Assembly: GCA_021307315.1 (NCBI GenBank)
Contig: JAJSPD010000047.1
Coordinates: 302,524-366,523 of the forward strand
Origin: Bisporella sp. PMI_857
Taxonomy: Eukaryota; Ascomycota; Leotiomycetes; Helotiales; Helotiaceae
Reading direction: 5' to 3'
DNA: 64,000 bases
Both the position numbers and the translations under genes were made by a program. Under the pieces are notes generated by a model. The model made no database searches and had not been told where the DNA came from. It saw nothing but the letters and a program-made list of their open reading frames with translations. Below, piece by piece: positions 23,984-35,153 of this stretch (position 1 is its first letter; each line of letters starts with the position of its first letter).

Positions 23984-24724
23984 CTTAAATTGATCGACTT
24001 GCAAAATGTCAGCTCAATTAATACTGATACGTGGCTATGTCTGCATATTTTTCCTGCCTCCAACTCTCTTCCTGAGTTCTCGCCAGAAACGTAGATTTCA
24101 TAAGCATTGAATCGTGTATATCGTTCACTCAGGCCTCAATTGAAGATTGATGTATGTCACATTTCTGTTTTTAAGTAGCTCCCGCAAAATCAGAGCTAAA
24201 AACCATATCAGTCAAGTAGATACTACACGAATCTACCAACGGCGCAGAAAATGAGAATATCGTCCCAGTTTCATTTATTTATCGTACTCGAGCAGACATA
24301 TCCGGAATTCTGAAACGAATACTAGGTGAATATCCAATATCTGGTGCGTACGTGTATCATTACTCTCGAAAGTCCACCTTGACGGTCTCGCAGAGCGCTC
24401 TAAATTCGTTGTTTTGGGCAATGTTTTATGGTGGGCATAATTCCATTATCATGCTACCTCGTAAGAATCTTTTGTCTGTGCATGCGAGTTTGTTGTGCAT
24501 ACTCAGTTTTCACACTCTACCGCCACCAAAATTATATGGATCAGCCTTCCGTCCCGTAACCTGCCGTGCAGAACATAACATTTGCCTATCCTCTCCCCAT
24601 ATGATAAGCGGCTGGTTGCCAAAATGGACTAGATCAGTCATCTTCTACACTCGTCTTTTACACTCGTCTTTTATTGACGGACCTGGCCTATTGACATTGC
24701 AAATCCTGGCCAAATATCGACTCG
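23984..24724. other. Intergenic, nothing recognised
   Basis: Between the hydrolase relic and the 3' end of the APC8 gene. An open frame at 24352-24747 overlaps the APC8 end and has no motifs. Confidence 0.45.
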
Positions 24725-26894
24725 TCATCGACTGCCTTCCTCCATAGTTTCCAGCCTCGTCCGAACATCGCGAACAAGGGCTTTAGCTTCCTCTACCTCG
24801 ATGCCGTCCTGGCATAGTTCTGTGGCGAGTTGCATCGCTCGTTGATAATCGCCAGTCGATATTGCGTATCTTGCCAACCACATTCGTGCTTTGGAAGTTG
24901 CTGCCGTCACTCCAGTCCCGACATTGCCACCATTTCCGCCACTGGTTGGTGCGCCAGGTTTTGATTCGTCATCTGACGATCCAGAATCTGCATGTATGTT
25001 GATTACCGAAGCCTCTGGGTTATCAACATTTCCCTCTTCCTGAGCAACGCACATCTCCATGTATGCCTTTGCCTCGGCTCCATCTCCAAGCCGTTCATAC
25101 ATGGACGCAATCTGCAAAAGAAGTTCAGGATCCATCAGACCTCCATTCTCTCTTCCACTTCCAAAAGAGCTTCCTGCTCCGCCATCCCAGTAGCTGTCCA
25201 CCACTAGCGCCTTCTTCAGAGCCTTGATGCCCTCAAGCTCTCGTCCCATCTTTTGCAGGCACGTTCCCACGGCCGACCACATCTTACTATCCCACGGTCT
25301 TAGACCAGCTGCACGCTTATAATACCACAAAGCATATGTATGCATTTCCAGCACCTCATAAGTCTGTCCCAGGCCATACCAGGCCCGATAATCTCTTCTG
25401 TTTACATCGACCGCTCGACGATACGATTCTATAGCTGCATGAGTATTCTTAAGCTCTACATATTCATGACCCATTAGTGTCCACGCACTCAAACATGTCC
25501 GGTCGAGTGTTAGTGCCCGTCGGAAATACTGAACAGCCTTCTCGTGTTGAGAAATAAGGGAATAATAGTTCCCGATAACTACGCATGATTCTGGACGAAA
25601 CTTATCGATAACAGAGCAGAGATGCGCCAGGAATGAGAGCTTTGGGCGTGAGTTCATAACATACAAAATGTTAGAGTAGTGATCAAGACAATCAAGTCTG
25701 TGAGGATGTTGTGCGAGAAGTTGTGCAAACTCAGCATCTGCTGTCACGAAATCCTTCGTGTGATATGAAAGAATAGCTCGGCATGTGAGCAAGAAAGGGC
25801 TTGTTGGGAAGATTCCAAGCAGTTGTTCGAGAGAGTTGGAGAGTAACGGTGTAGACTGATAGAGCTCCAACGAGGCATGGAGATGGAAGATGAACGACAT
25901 GATGTTCTGCGGTAAATGAGGTGAGATCCGATTTAACTGTATCCGATTAGCATTGGCTACTCTTTGAACTCTATAGAATTTATCAAATTTTCATACATCA
26001 TCGAGTCGACCAATCAAGGCAGTCATTTCTTGCCAACATCCCCAGTTCATAGGGTAAAGATGCACACTTCGTACAAGCCATCGCATAGCCTCTTCTTCGT
26101 TTTTATCTTTCGCGAGAACCATTCCGTAACTACAACGATCAATAATTCTCCTGCAGTCACACGTTATGTCAACTCACAGGTATTCGAGCCATCCTTGGCT
26201 TCCAACCACCTCTCCTGACTTTAGTGTTCGTTGTTGAAACCAAACTTCCAAGAAGCGGCTTATAGTATTTAATTGCTTGTTGGATGTATTGCCCCCGTCG
26301 TGTGGCCCCATAACCATTTCACTATCCTCATCTTTCTTCTTCTCTCCCGACATAAACTTGGAATAAAGTGCTAGGAATAAACTCTTCTGGCTCAACCTTG
26401 GCAAAGCCGATGGTATGGTTCGTTCGGATAGAGGTTCCTTGCCCTTTCCTTTGCTATTCGATGGCGAAGCATTCGCAGGTACTTTAGCGGATGCCGATAA
26501 AACTCCAGAGAGAACGGTATCAGGAAGAAACACGGCCGAGCAGCGATCATATTCTCGGCAGTCAAAGAACGCCTTTGCAAGCAGATACTTGTTTATCTCC
26601 CTTGCCTCTAGCTGCGCTTCTTCAACATCAAGATTCCCAGTTACAACAATAGGTGGCTGACCATCGGAAGGCACTTCTGTCATCTGCGAGTCTTCGGGTT
26701 CTAGATTGTCTTCTGTGGTGGGGATCGCTGTCAACAGCTCAGCCGCCCTTCACAATATGAGCCAGATTCTCGATGTGCATGAGTAGGGCATCCTACCATT
26801 TTGAGGACTGATATAAGCATCGCTCGGAGCATTTCACCACTGCTTCTTGCAATGCAGCCTTTAGCTGTGAAGTTTCATGCTCGTTGAGGGCCAT
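24725..26894 (-). CDS. CDC23: Anaphase-promoting complex subunit 8 (Cdc23)
   Basis: Four exons (26894-26797, 26747-26178, 26129-25997, 25936-24725), 670 aa. Introns of 49, 48 and 60 nt close the frame. After an N-terminal Apc8-type domain (LYQSSKWAAELL, KAFFDCREYDRCSAVF) comes a tandem array of tetratricopeptide repeats, clearest in KFRPESCVVIGNYYSLISQH, KAVQYFRRALTLDRT, AWTLMGHEYVELKNTHAAI, AVDVNRRDYRAWYGLGQTYE and HTYALWYYKRAAGLRPWDSK. The C-terminus carries an acidic/glycine-rich loop (about residues 575-605). Cdc23 is a scaffold TPR subunit of the APC/C ubiquitin ligase that drives mitotic exit. Length is close to that of other fungi (about 600-700 aa). It is divergent from the farnesyl diphosphate synthase gene. 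Confidence 0.93.
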
Positions 26895-27546
26895 GGTTGA
26901 TGTCCCAACAAGGGCTGGAACGCGTGCATTAACATGCAAAGATCATGAAATGTAACAGCCGTATACTATGATGGTTCTGTAGCATTGGATCATAGCTGCA
27001 TCTGGCAATTTCTCTGCTTACTTCCGTGAGGATTATTGTTCAAAGTTGCGACGCGTTTCCTGTTAGGCGAAGGTAGGATTCGCCTTGCCTGGTCTCGCCT
27101 GACGCAGTCGCGCAGGAACCATGGTGGCCAACCCTGTAGCCTTGGCATGCAACCCCACCAACGGAAGCTGCTGAAGCTGCTCCACTAAGCCAGAATCCCT
27201 GCAACATAAGGGGTAATTTTCCCCAACCCAAGATTCACTCAGTATTGGACAAAGATCCTCCGGACAGACACGTCCAAGATATTTAAGCTCCGAACAGCAT
27301 CGCATCACATTCGTGGCAAATTGTACACACAAGAGGTTACCACGCCGGAATTGAAATCATAGCTCATTGGTAGGCGGTCCCTTCCCAAAGCTATGCTTAT
27401 ATGACAAGGCTGCCCACCAAAGATGCGTACGAGCGATACCAATTCAGCGTGAACCAATTCAGCCATCTCCCAAAAAAAAAAAAAGCCTTTACTGATCTGG
27501 AATCATGACTAGAGTAATCGCCAGAAGACACGCGTTCCGACTCAAG
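26895..27546. other. Divergent promoter region of CDC23 and ERG20
   Basis: About 650 bp between the two starts. It has an A-rich tract (13 A) at about 27472-27484. No protein signal. Confidence 0.45.
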
Positions 27547-28809
27547 ATGGCGCAAACTACCACTCTCAAGGAGTTCGAATCCGTATTCCCAAAGCTGGTA
27601 GAGGATATCCTTGACCATGCAAACACCTACAAGCTACCGGAAGAGTTTGTCAAGTGGTTCAAAGCTGTAAGCATCTTTCATTAGATTTGCAGACTTCTAT
27701 TCTCTACTAACTGCCCACCTAGTCGCTCAATGCAAACGCAATTGGGGGCAAATGCAATCGTGGCATGTCTGTTCCAGATTCTGTCTCCATGCTTCGTGAA
27801 GCACCCCTCTCCGAGCAAGAATACTTCGAGGCTGCGACTCTAGGCTGGATGACCGAACTGCTACAGGCATTTTTCCTCGTTTCGGATGATATCATGGACA
27901 GCAGTATTACCCGCAGAGGCCAGCCATGTTGGTATAGGAAACCCGAGGTCGGAATGATTGCCATCAACGACGGCTTCATGCTCGAAGCCAGCATCTATGT
28001 TCTGCTAAAGAAGTACTTCCGCAGTCACCCCGCCTACGTTGACCTGCTGGAACTCTTTCATGAGACCACCTTCCAAACCGAGCTTGGTCAGTTATGTGAT
28101 CTTCTCACCGCGCCGGAGGATAACGTCAACTTGAACAACTTTTCATTAACCAAATACGAGTTCATTGTGATTTATAAGACTGCATGGTACTCGTTCTACC
28201 TTCCAGTTGCCCTTGCACTGCACCATCAAAACATTGCCACTCCAAAGAATCTCAAACAAGCAGAGGAAATTCTCATTCCCCTCGGTACTTACTTCCAAGT
28301 CCAGGATGATTACCTAGATAATTTTGGTCTTCCTGAGCACATTGGCAAGATTGGCACAGATATCCTGGACAACAAATGTTCATGGCTCATCAACATGGCT
28401 TTGCAGATTGTCACACCTGAGCAGCGGTAAGTCACTTATGGGTTGAGATCTCGTCTTGGCCAATTTTTCTACGTGGGATTCTTCCACGTTGGACACACTT
28501 TGCTAACAGTTGTAATCTATACAGGAAAATTCTAGAGGAAAACTATGGACAAAAGAACAAGGGAAAGGAAGCCGTGGTGAAGAAACTATATGATGAGCTC
28601 CAATTAGAAAAGATCTATTACGATTATGAGGAGAAGTCAGTTGGGGAAATCAAGCGGAAGATTGCTAATCTCGACGAGTCAGAGGTAAGATGCGTCTAAC
28701 CCTACTACTAACGGAGACCAATAGAAACACCAGTACTGATTTATGACAGGGTCTAAAAAAATCCGTCTTCGAGAGCTTCTTGGGCAAGATTTATAAGCGT
28801 ACCAAGTAG
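27547..28809 (+). CDS. ERG20: Farnesyl diphosphate synthase
   Basis: Four exons (27547-27666, 27723-28426, 28525-28684, 28750-28809), 347 aa, close to yeast Erg20 (352). The introns (56, 98 and 65 nt) close the frame. Both aspartate-rich motifs are present: [17 protein letters not shown] (first) and FQVQDDYLD (second), plus [15 protein letters not shown]. The protein ends [10 protein letters not shown]. The enzyme joins two isopentenyl diphosphate units onto dimethylallyl diphosphate to give FPP for sterols, prenylation, haem A and dolichols. A second in-frame ATG at 27505 would add 14 residues ([14 protein letters not shown]), basic and without acidic residues; this could encode a mitochondrial isoform. 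I chose 27547 because [15 protein letters not shown] matches the usual fungal start. Confidence 0.95.
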
Positions 28810-30782
28810 AATCCCGGGGAACATAGCAGAGGAAAAGTGCACATATATATCGTAGATCATAGAAGCCAGAGATATGGACTTCACTAAATAATACCCTAGT
28901 TTTTCCCCTTCACCTCAGCCACCAAGGCAATGTCTTATGATGCAGGAAAATGCGGACAGTCGCTAATGGTGCAGAAGTAGCACTAGTCTCAGTTTCGAAA
29001 AGCACGCCGATTTTTCAGCGCGCTCCCATTTTTCATTGGAGAGAATATGTGATAGAGCGTTACCTTACATCAAGCATGATCCATTACTGAACGTTGCATG
29101 GAAAAAAAAATTGTATTAAATGCCGACTAGATTGCATAATATCGAGTCGTATAGGTCTGCCAGTGTCCTGGGCGAGATATTGAAAAGGGAGACTGCGTTG
29201 AGCATCGGTCCTTCTTTTGCTTCTCATTTATTGATTAAATTCCGCTTTGTTGGAGATAACATTATGTTCAGTAGCACATACGCTGGTCTTCGGTCATGTG
29301 CATATGATATTTCAAGTACCGGGCCCAACCTACTTTCGCTTACGCTCTAGGTTTGGAAGCCGCATGCAACTGGAACATACTACTCATGTTAGCATGCAGA
29401 TGTTGAGAAGAATGGCGCAGCTCTTTTGCACATTGGCCAATCAAAGCACAAAACCGAGGCGAATGAGGTTAGCCCAGCTAAATCAGGAAGATACACGCGA
29501 TCTTGGTGCGCCAGTAGAGACTCGATTCGCGTATCCTGCTAAGAACTTGCATATGCGACCGATGAAACTGCGAGACATGACTGCGTTTACAGCGCCAACT
29601 TGCGGCAGAAGCAAGGCTTCTGGGTTGCCATCTTCCACTGGATTGCTTTAGAATTATCAATCTTGTTATCTTGGTGTTAAAGATCAGAGTTGATTAATCT
29701 GTTCTGCCTGCCGCTGATGCCAAGTCCCCATTTCTTAAGATTTCGGCTTTCAACACGGAACCTCAGCCCTAAAGAGTTCGGGACTCGGGACTCAGGTAAC
29801 TTGGCAAAATATCTCAACGAGAGTGTGAGACTACCCTAAGTATGAATAGTTGGCGTATACCTTGTATCATTAGACTGCCCAACTAACCGGTGAGCTCGAT
29901 CGCCCATGCTCACTTTGATTAGCTACTCTAGGCATTGCTTCAATCTAGTACCTCAGTGTTTGACAATGTATTCACATGCCTAAGCGCAGTGCGATGGCCT
30001 GTTTGTCTTTAGTATATCTTTACTGAGATCGAATATAGCTCGGTCCTCCTTTGCGAGAGTGATGCTTTAAGTATGCATACGCTTTGTAAAGTAGGCGACG
30101 TGGTTGCAAGTTCTTATTGGTTGTTATTGAGCAAATGTTACTACGCAGGTAAAGCGAGTATACCCGTGAAATCTAGCAGCGGGATGTTTCCAATGTCCGA
30201 TGTCAGTAATTTGAAAAGAAAGAAGTGACCGCAAGGACTAGAGTAACAAGTAAAGGCTAATGCCTTAAGCAGCTGAGGATTTCTTCCCAAGCATTTCTAC
30301 GAAGCACCAGGGATCAAAAGTCGGGGAGCCACCGAGCAAGGCAGAATAATTCCAGTCAGAGCGGGCGACGCAATAGAGTTTCTTTCCTGCTCTTACTGAA
30401 AATCTTCAATATATAAAAACTGAGGATGGACTTTAATGTTTTGGTAGCCGGAACTTATTTGTATTAGAAATTTTGGTTGCCGTAGATTAAACAAGTTGAT
30501 CAGTGTGCCGGGAAGGATCAAGCAGTGTGGTGATTTTGCTATGCGATACCTCCATGGTTATGAAAACAACACAAATTTGGAGACCGAAAAAATCGTAAAA
30601 ACTCATCTGTGCCCATCATGGTTTTGGTTATTAACCACCTATGACAGAGCAGCTCTAATGAGTCATGTAACGCATTCTACGCGATGCCAAGCACTTCCGA
30701 AACCCCTCCACTCCACCCGCTCAGTTTGGTTTACCTAATATATATATGATTATGCGCTTTGAAAACAAAACTTCATTCCAAA
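28810..30782. other. Long intergenic region, nothing recognised
   Basis: About 2 kb. Frames at 29120-29651 have no family motifs. The region is moderately AT-rich and holds no repeat that I can see. Confidence 0.45.
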
Positions 30783-30821
30783 CCCTCGGTCGTCTAGTTG
30801 GTTTATGGCGTCCGGCTGTAA

Positions 30822-30835
30822 TTGTATTATAGTCT
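30822..30835 (+). other. Canonical tRNA intron (after position 37)
   Basis: 14 nt between A37 and A38 of the tRNA-Tyr anticodon loop, the site cut by the tRNA splicing endonuclease in eukaryotes. The exact ends could shift slightly within the loop. Confidence 0.8.
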
Positions 30836-30858
30836 ACCGGAATGTCGCGCGTTCGACT

Positions 30859-30917
30859 GTACGTACAAACATGTCATCATAAAATATCCTCAGATTAGAG
30901 ACTAACTCTGATTGCAG
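30859..30917 (+). other. Spliceosomal-type intron inserted in the T-loop of tRNA-Tyr
   Basis: 59 nt lying between T-loop nucleotide 60 and T-stem nucleotide 61. It begins GTACGT and ends TTGCAG, with an ACTAAC branch-like site 11 nt before the 3' end. The flanking bases on the two sides differ, so the boundaries cannot slide: only this cut restores TTCGACT-CGCGC. It has no run of four T, so polymerase III would not stop inside it. It replaces the last base of the B box (GTTCGANNC) with G. This is seen in sequence; that it is spliced out by the spliceosome is an inference. Confidence 0.7.
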
Positions 30918-30930
30918 CGCGCCTGAGGGA

Positions 30931-31541
30931 TTACAGTGAGCTTCTTTGAAGCCTTAATTTTTTCTTTTTTGTCCCTCGCAAGACAGTCCCCTTTGATGGG
31001 GATGCTTTTTGATTCATTTCTGTTTCTTTTCGCTGTGACAGAAGGATAGGCAAGCTAAAAAGTGTGTGGCCCCACTTACCACCTCGCTTAATGGTGCACA
31101 TGTGAAAAGGGGCCGCTGTTTACTTTCACCTAAATCCGTATTATGCATAGTGCTAAGCCTGGCACTATCAACTTATTTCTTAAATACGAAAGCCTCCCTG
31201 CATCAAGATTTCGAGGTTTGGTTTACATAGTATATACTTTTCTTGCTATTTTTGCTATTTTTGCAACCCGAGAAACCCGAGGTGGTTCTGTCAGATTTAA
31301 GCGACCCTCCTTTGGCTTAAGGAACCATTAGCATTGGCCGATCGCCACAGGAAGCGAAGTTTATGGGCTTAGCTCAAAGTATCACCATGATCGAAGTGCA
31401 ATTCTGTATATAAGTCTATGCTCACTTTACGTCAATGGACGTAGTGTATAAATACGCATCTCTGCCCAGGACTATCTGAGAGAAAGCCCTCAACTCATTC
31501 ACTCCCCGAAAACCCATCTGAAGGCACTTACAACGGCAAAC
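30931..31541. other. Spacer upstream of the glycosyltransferase relic
   Basis: Apart from the T-rich terminator, no feature is visible. The last 150 bp before 31542 would be the promoter of the following gene. Confidence 0.4.
30958..30970 (+). terminator. Probable Pol III terminator of tRNA-Tyr
   Basis: Two T6 runs separated by one C, starting 28 nt after the tRNA 3' end. No earlier T4 run is present. Confidence 0.6.
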
Positions 31542-32677
31542 ATGAAACCAGTCACTCCAGGAATCGTGCCCATCCCAGATAATGAACTAGACCATCGCAC
31601 AGACGATGAAATTATCGCCTATCTCAAGAATCCGCCACCCATCCGTGGAGAACGTAATGTTTGGGCTTTCTGGGACAGCGGCTTCGACAACATACGGCCA
31701 TGGTGCCAACGCAACGTCTTAGGCTGGGTCCGTCGCCAAGGCCGCTCGTGGGACGTCAGGGTCCTTGATATGGTCCCTGATTCTCCTACACATGCCCATT
31801 GCTTTATCTGCATGGTGGAGTGTGGATGGATGTCGGTTCTATGCTGTTCCGCAATTTCGAGGACATCTTCTGGCGCGACTTTGAAGACCCAAAATCGCCA
31901 TTCGAGATGGGGATCACGCTTTTTCAGTCGCGGCGGTATATCGGACAGTGCCTAACCGGATTTATCGCTGCGAGAAAGGAAAACCCTTTCATTGAGCGTT
32001 GGATGCGGGTTTGGCAGGAATTATGGAAAGGCGATCGAACGAATTGCTTTGGTCTACACGCTCACCCTCTGCTGAAGCACTTGGGTCTCATAATGCCCCC
32101 TGATCTGGTAGGGCATGAGAAGCCGCGTCACATCGATATGGGAGGTGAAGCAGAAAGTTTTGATCTCAAGATCTTGACGGATTATTTGGCGCTAAACATG
32201 GCCTATGAACGGGTCCGGTTACTCAAGGATCCTCTTACAGGCTGGGACGGTCCACAATACTTCAGGAAGCATATCCATCTAATGGATACAATCGACGAAC
32301 TATGGAAATCACACGAGATGCTCCTTCAGGACGAACTGTTTCCGCTTCTCTCATTGCCATTTGAGCCGGAAGAGGTTGACAGTGATCCACAGCAGAAAGC
32401 GGCATCTGACTATGTTGGCTATGTCCTTGCGAACTGCAGCATGGCAAAGTTTAGCCAGGGACATTGGCAACCCGGTGGAAGGATTCCGCTGGCTATGAGC
32501 TGGAGCATGTCGGAAAATGTTGACGCCGATATCAAAAAGGGGACGTGGTCTGAGTATTTGAGGTGGGCAAGCTTGTCGTGTAATCAACAGAGGTGCAATG
32601 GGCTGTGTTTGGAAAGTGTTCACTTACCAGAGGAGAAAGATGAGGTTTTGACGACTGGATTGTTTGAGGCGAAGTGA
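31542..32677 (+). pseudogene. Capsule-type glycosyltransferase with internal deletion and frameshift
   Basis: Two frames of one protein meet near 31798. The first (31542 on) reads KPVTPGIVPIPDNE.. then NVWAFWDSGFDNIRPWCQRN and WDVRVLDMVPDSPTHA. The second begins LLYLHGGVWMDVGSMLF and runs to 32677 (NPFIERWMRVWQELW, near the end NGLCLESVHLP). This is the layout of capsular-polysaccharide-synthesis proteins (Caps_synth, mannosyltransferase-like, with the sugar-nucleotide site in the GGVWMDVG block). In intact relatives about 40 residues separate these parts; here they are missing and the frame changes. No intron explains it: there is no AG acceptor directly before the LLYLHGG block. Both halves are otherwise well preserved, so the loss seems recent, or it may be an assembly error. 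Confidence 0.65.
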
Positions 32678-33779
32678 TGTAGTGCTGATTGCTCTATTGT
32701 GAGATCGAACAGGAGCGGCGGAGCTCTCAATTCATTGCAAGACGGAGAACCATACATAATTTGGACATCTCTGTGACCATCTATTGTAAAATCATACGAG
32801 CCCACTACGTATATTCCTTGGTGGAAAATTCAATAAATACTTAGAATTATTGATAAGTTGGCAAATTATTGAAGATTTTTCACACCCAAAAATCCATATG
32901 CGTGCCCGTAAGAACTAAAGAGGGAAGAAAGGCTTAATAGATCTACAAAGATCGGTGACCAAAGAAACGATTTCTTTTGAGTTCAAGAAATACCAAACAT
33001 AGTTCTCTTGGATATAATCTAAAAATTCAGAGTTGAGCAACATTCTGCCAAATAAAATACACAACCATGGCTTTAAGCATGGTTGAATAGCAATTAAAAC
33101 ATCACGATTCGCAGCGCACTGTACCACCAATATTTTATCTTCAATGAGCTTCATGGCGGCAATGCAACAATCCTGTTGAACTATGATCGAGAAGTCCCAA
33201 CTCTGGTATAAGCTTGGCTTCAGCTGGCACAAAATATGTCAAGACCTTATACCTCTTCAAATGTCATCGTAGTATCTTCCAGCAGGTGTTTGGGTAGGGT
33301 ATACTTGACGCTTTGCTCAAAAAACAAACTCTGACTGTGGTCATCGAGCTACAATGGTCTGATCTTCTATTGTTCTTAATAGATAAAAGGGGGCCTCTTA
33401 AGTACTGAAAACAGTTTAAAGTTCTTTGTTATTTATCATACCCTCAAACCTATATGCGCCTCTATCACTTTGTGAAATATGCAAGGCGTTGTATTAATAT
33501 TTCCATAATTACTAGTGGCACAGCATTCAAAGCAGACTAGCCCTCGCAGATCTGAACGATGGGCACTTTCAAGTGATTAGCGGTACGGGAGGCTCGTTTG
33601 GTGCGTATTATGAATGGCATGCATCAGGTTTTACGTATATTGATTAATGCTGAGGTTTCTATGAGAATGAACAGTCAAGGATGCCCACATATAAGATATG
33701 TAACTGGCCTGATAAAATCTGAGAGATGATACGTACGTTTGCTTTAGTTTGGTGATTTTGGTACTGTGGTAGATGCAAG
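32678..33779. other. Intergenic, nothing recognised
   Basis: AT-rich, about 1.1 kb. A minus-strand frame (32915-33232) has no supporting motif. Confidence 0.45.
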
Positions 33780-35010
33780 CAGAACTCTTGCAGAATGGCG
33801 CGAGAGCAACGATCTACGGCATAATGAGTACTTGAACCTACGTATGCAAGGGGCCTAGCCCAAGCACCGGTAAGTCCTCTATAATGTCGCCATTCCTATC
33901 TCGAAGAGGAGCCAGAAATTACGGACCTCGAATAAAATATTCTTCTGCTTCAAGAAAATGCCATATGACCCGTACTATCAAGATTATGCACGGCCTTGCC
34001 CACGAAGTCTGTGTCGGCACGCAAGCCAACACCTTCCAGACTGGAATCTTGATGTTGCTCGTCTTGACACAATCAATTTCCTGGGTTGGCATAGGTAATA
34101 ATCATAAGACACGGCTGCTAGTTCCTGCTGTGTGGACCATGGAGAGCAACAAGAATTTGCGTAACACTAAGTACTTTGACGCATTGGAACTCATTGCTCA
34201 CGATTGTAAGCGCATAAAGCATTCAGTTATGCTCATGGCGTTGTTACTGAAGCGCCTACTCCATGATCCCCGCCCAGCGGCTAAACGTAGCAGAACTACA
34301 GACACGTGCTGTTGAAGCCTTAGGTGCTACCCCAAAGCCAAGCATCCTCGACCTGAGTTCCCTCAATTCCAGAGTCTTTCGGGCAGACCAACAGAAAGCA
34401 TGCCTCCTCCAGAATCGCTGGTGGATGAAATGAAGTGTATCGCGTGTGCAGGTTCGCATGTAGGCAGATTCAGATAACCTTGCTTTGAACTTACAGTAAA
34501 TGACTTTCCAATATTAATAGATGTGTATCATTTGCGGTAGGAACTCATTTGGCAGCTTTTCTCAGGAGGCAGAGATGTTTTGGATGATTTGATAGCCCGT
34601 GCCTCCTTCAGTGGTAGCATGGGGATAATGCGATGCGGCTTCGAGGGAGAAGGCCTTGACGGTGAAGATTTGTTGAAGGATAGTAATTACTATGACGGGT
34701 GTGTGGCAAATGTGTTCACTTTACTAGTACGATTGGGCTGCGAAGGAGCTGGAGGCAGATGAACTACATGAAAAGGGTAGACTCGAAGGGAGCCGAGCAA
34801 AGCGAAATGTAATGGTCAGTGGTTAGGTAGCGTTGCTTGAATACAGACACAGACGAGCTGCAGAAAAATTGGAGAAATTCGAAGAGATAAAAGCTAGAAA
34901 AACCATAGCCTCTTCTAACGACTCGAGTTTTATCGTACATCTCCTCCTTTCAGTATTGCCCCATCCTCAAAAATTTCGTGTAACAGCTGTTGCTGCATCA
35001 GTCAAGATCA
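33780..35010 (+). pseudogene. Decayed or unresolved gene of unknown function
   Basis: Several plus-strand segments look protein-coding but sit in different frames and do not join by clear introns: TLAEWRESNDLRHNEYLNLR (about 33783-33842), PYDPYYQDYARPCP with DVARLDTINFLGWH (33960-34093), TKYFDALELIAHDCKRIKHS (about 34167-34226), VAELQTRAVEALGATPKPS (about 34285-34345), ELIWQLFSGGRDVLDDLIAR (34540-34600), DWAAKELEADELHEKGRLEG (34731-34790) and LEYRHRRAAEKLEKFEEIKA (34834-34893). The last parts suggest a charged helical protein. I do not recognise the family. It may be a real multi-intron gene that I could not resolve, or a relic. Confidence 0.35.
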
Positions 35011-35153
35011 ATGATGTATAATGCATGCTGACCCAAATGTTTGCCACCAACGCCGAGCCGGAGATCCACCTTGAAACATCAGGCAGATGCACCTTCTGGA
35101 ATGGCCTTCCATTAGATTAATATTCTTACATTATGACCATAATATAATCGCCA

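Larger units (their letters stand above)
30783..30930 (+). tRNA. tRNA-Tyr (GTA) with anticodon-loop intron and a second intron-like insertion
   Basis: The exonic parts sum to 75 nt and fold as a perfect eukaryotic tRNA-Tyr. The acceptor CCCTCGG (30783-30789) pairs with CTGAGGG (30923-30929), with C1-G72 and A73, the tyrosine identity set. The D arm is 30792-30809. The anticodon stem TCCGG (30811-30815) pairs with CCGGA (30837-30841), with loop C-T-GTA-A. A 14-nt intron follows position 37 (30822-30835), the normal site in eukaryotic tRNA-Tyr. The variable loop is ATGTC. The T stem GCGCG (30847-30851) and loop TTCGACT (30852-30858) are followed not by the 3' T-stem strand but by a 59-nt insert (30859-30917), after which CGCGC (30918-30922) completes the stem. 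Without removing the insert no tRNA can form. Confidence 0.85.

Noticed and set aside
24352..24747. 131-codon plus-strand frame
   Set aside because: It overlaps the end of APC8 on the opposite strand and has no recognisable content.
30857..30917. Archaeal-style bulge-helix-bulge explanation for the T-loop insert of tRNA-Tyr
   Set aside because: Only CTG/CAG could pair across the junction, leaving a 5-nt bulge on one side and none on the other; no proper 3-4-3 BHB motif forms, whereas GT..AG and branch signals are clear.
31751..31800. An intron as the cause of the frame change in the glycosyltransferase
   Set aside because: No AG acceptor precedes the LLYLHGG block and a conserved segment is missing altogether.
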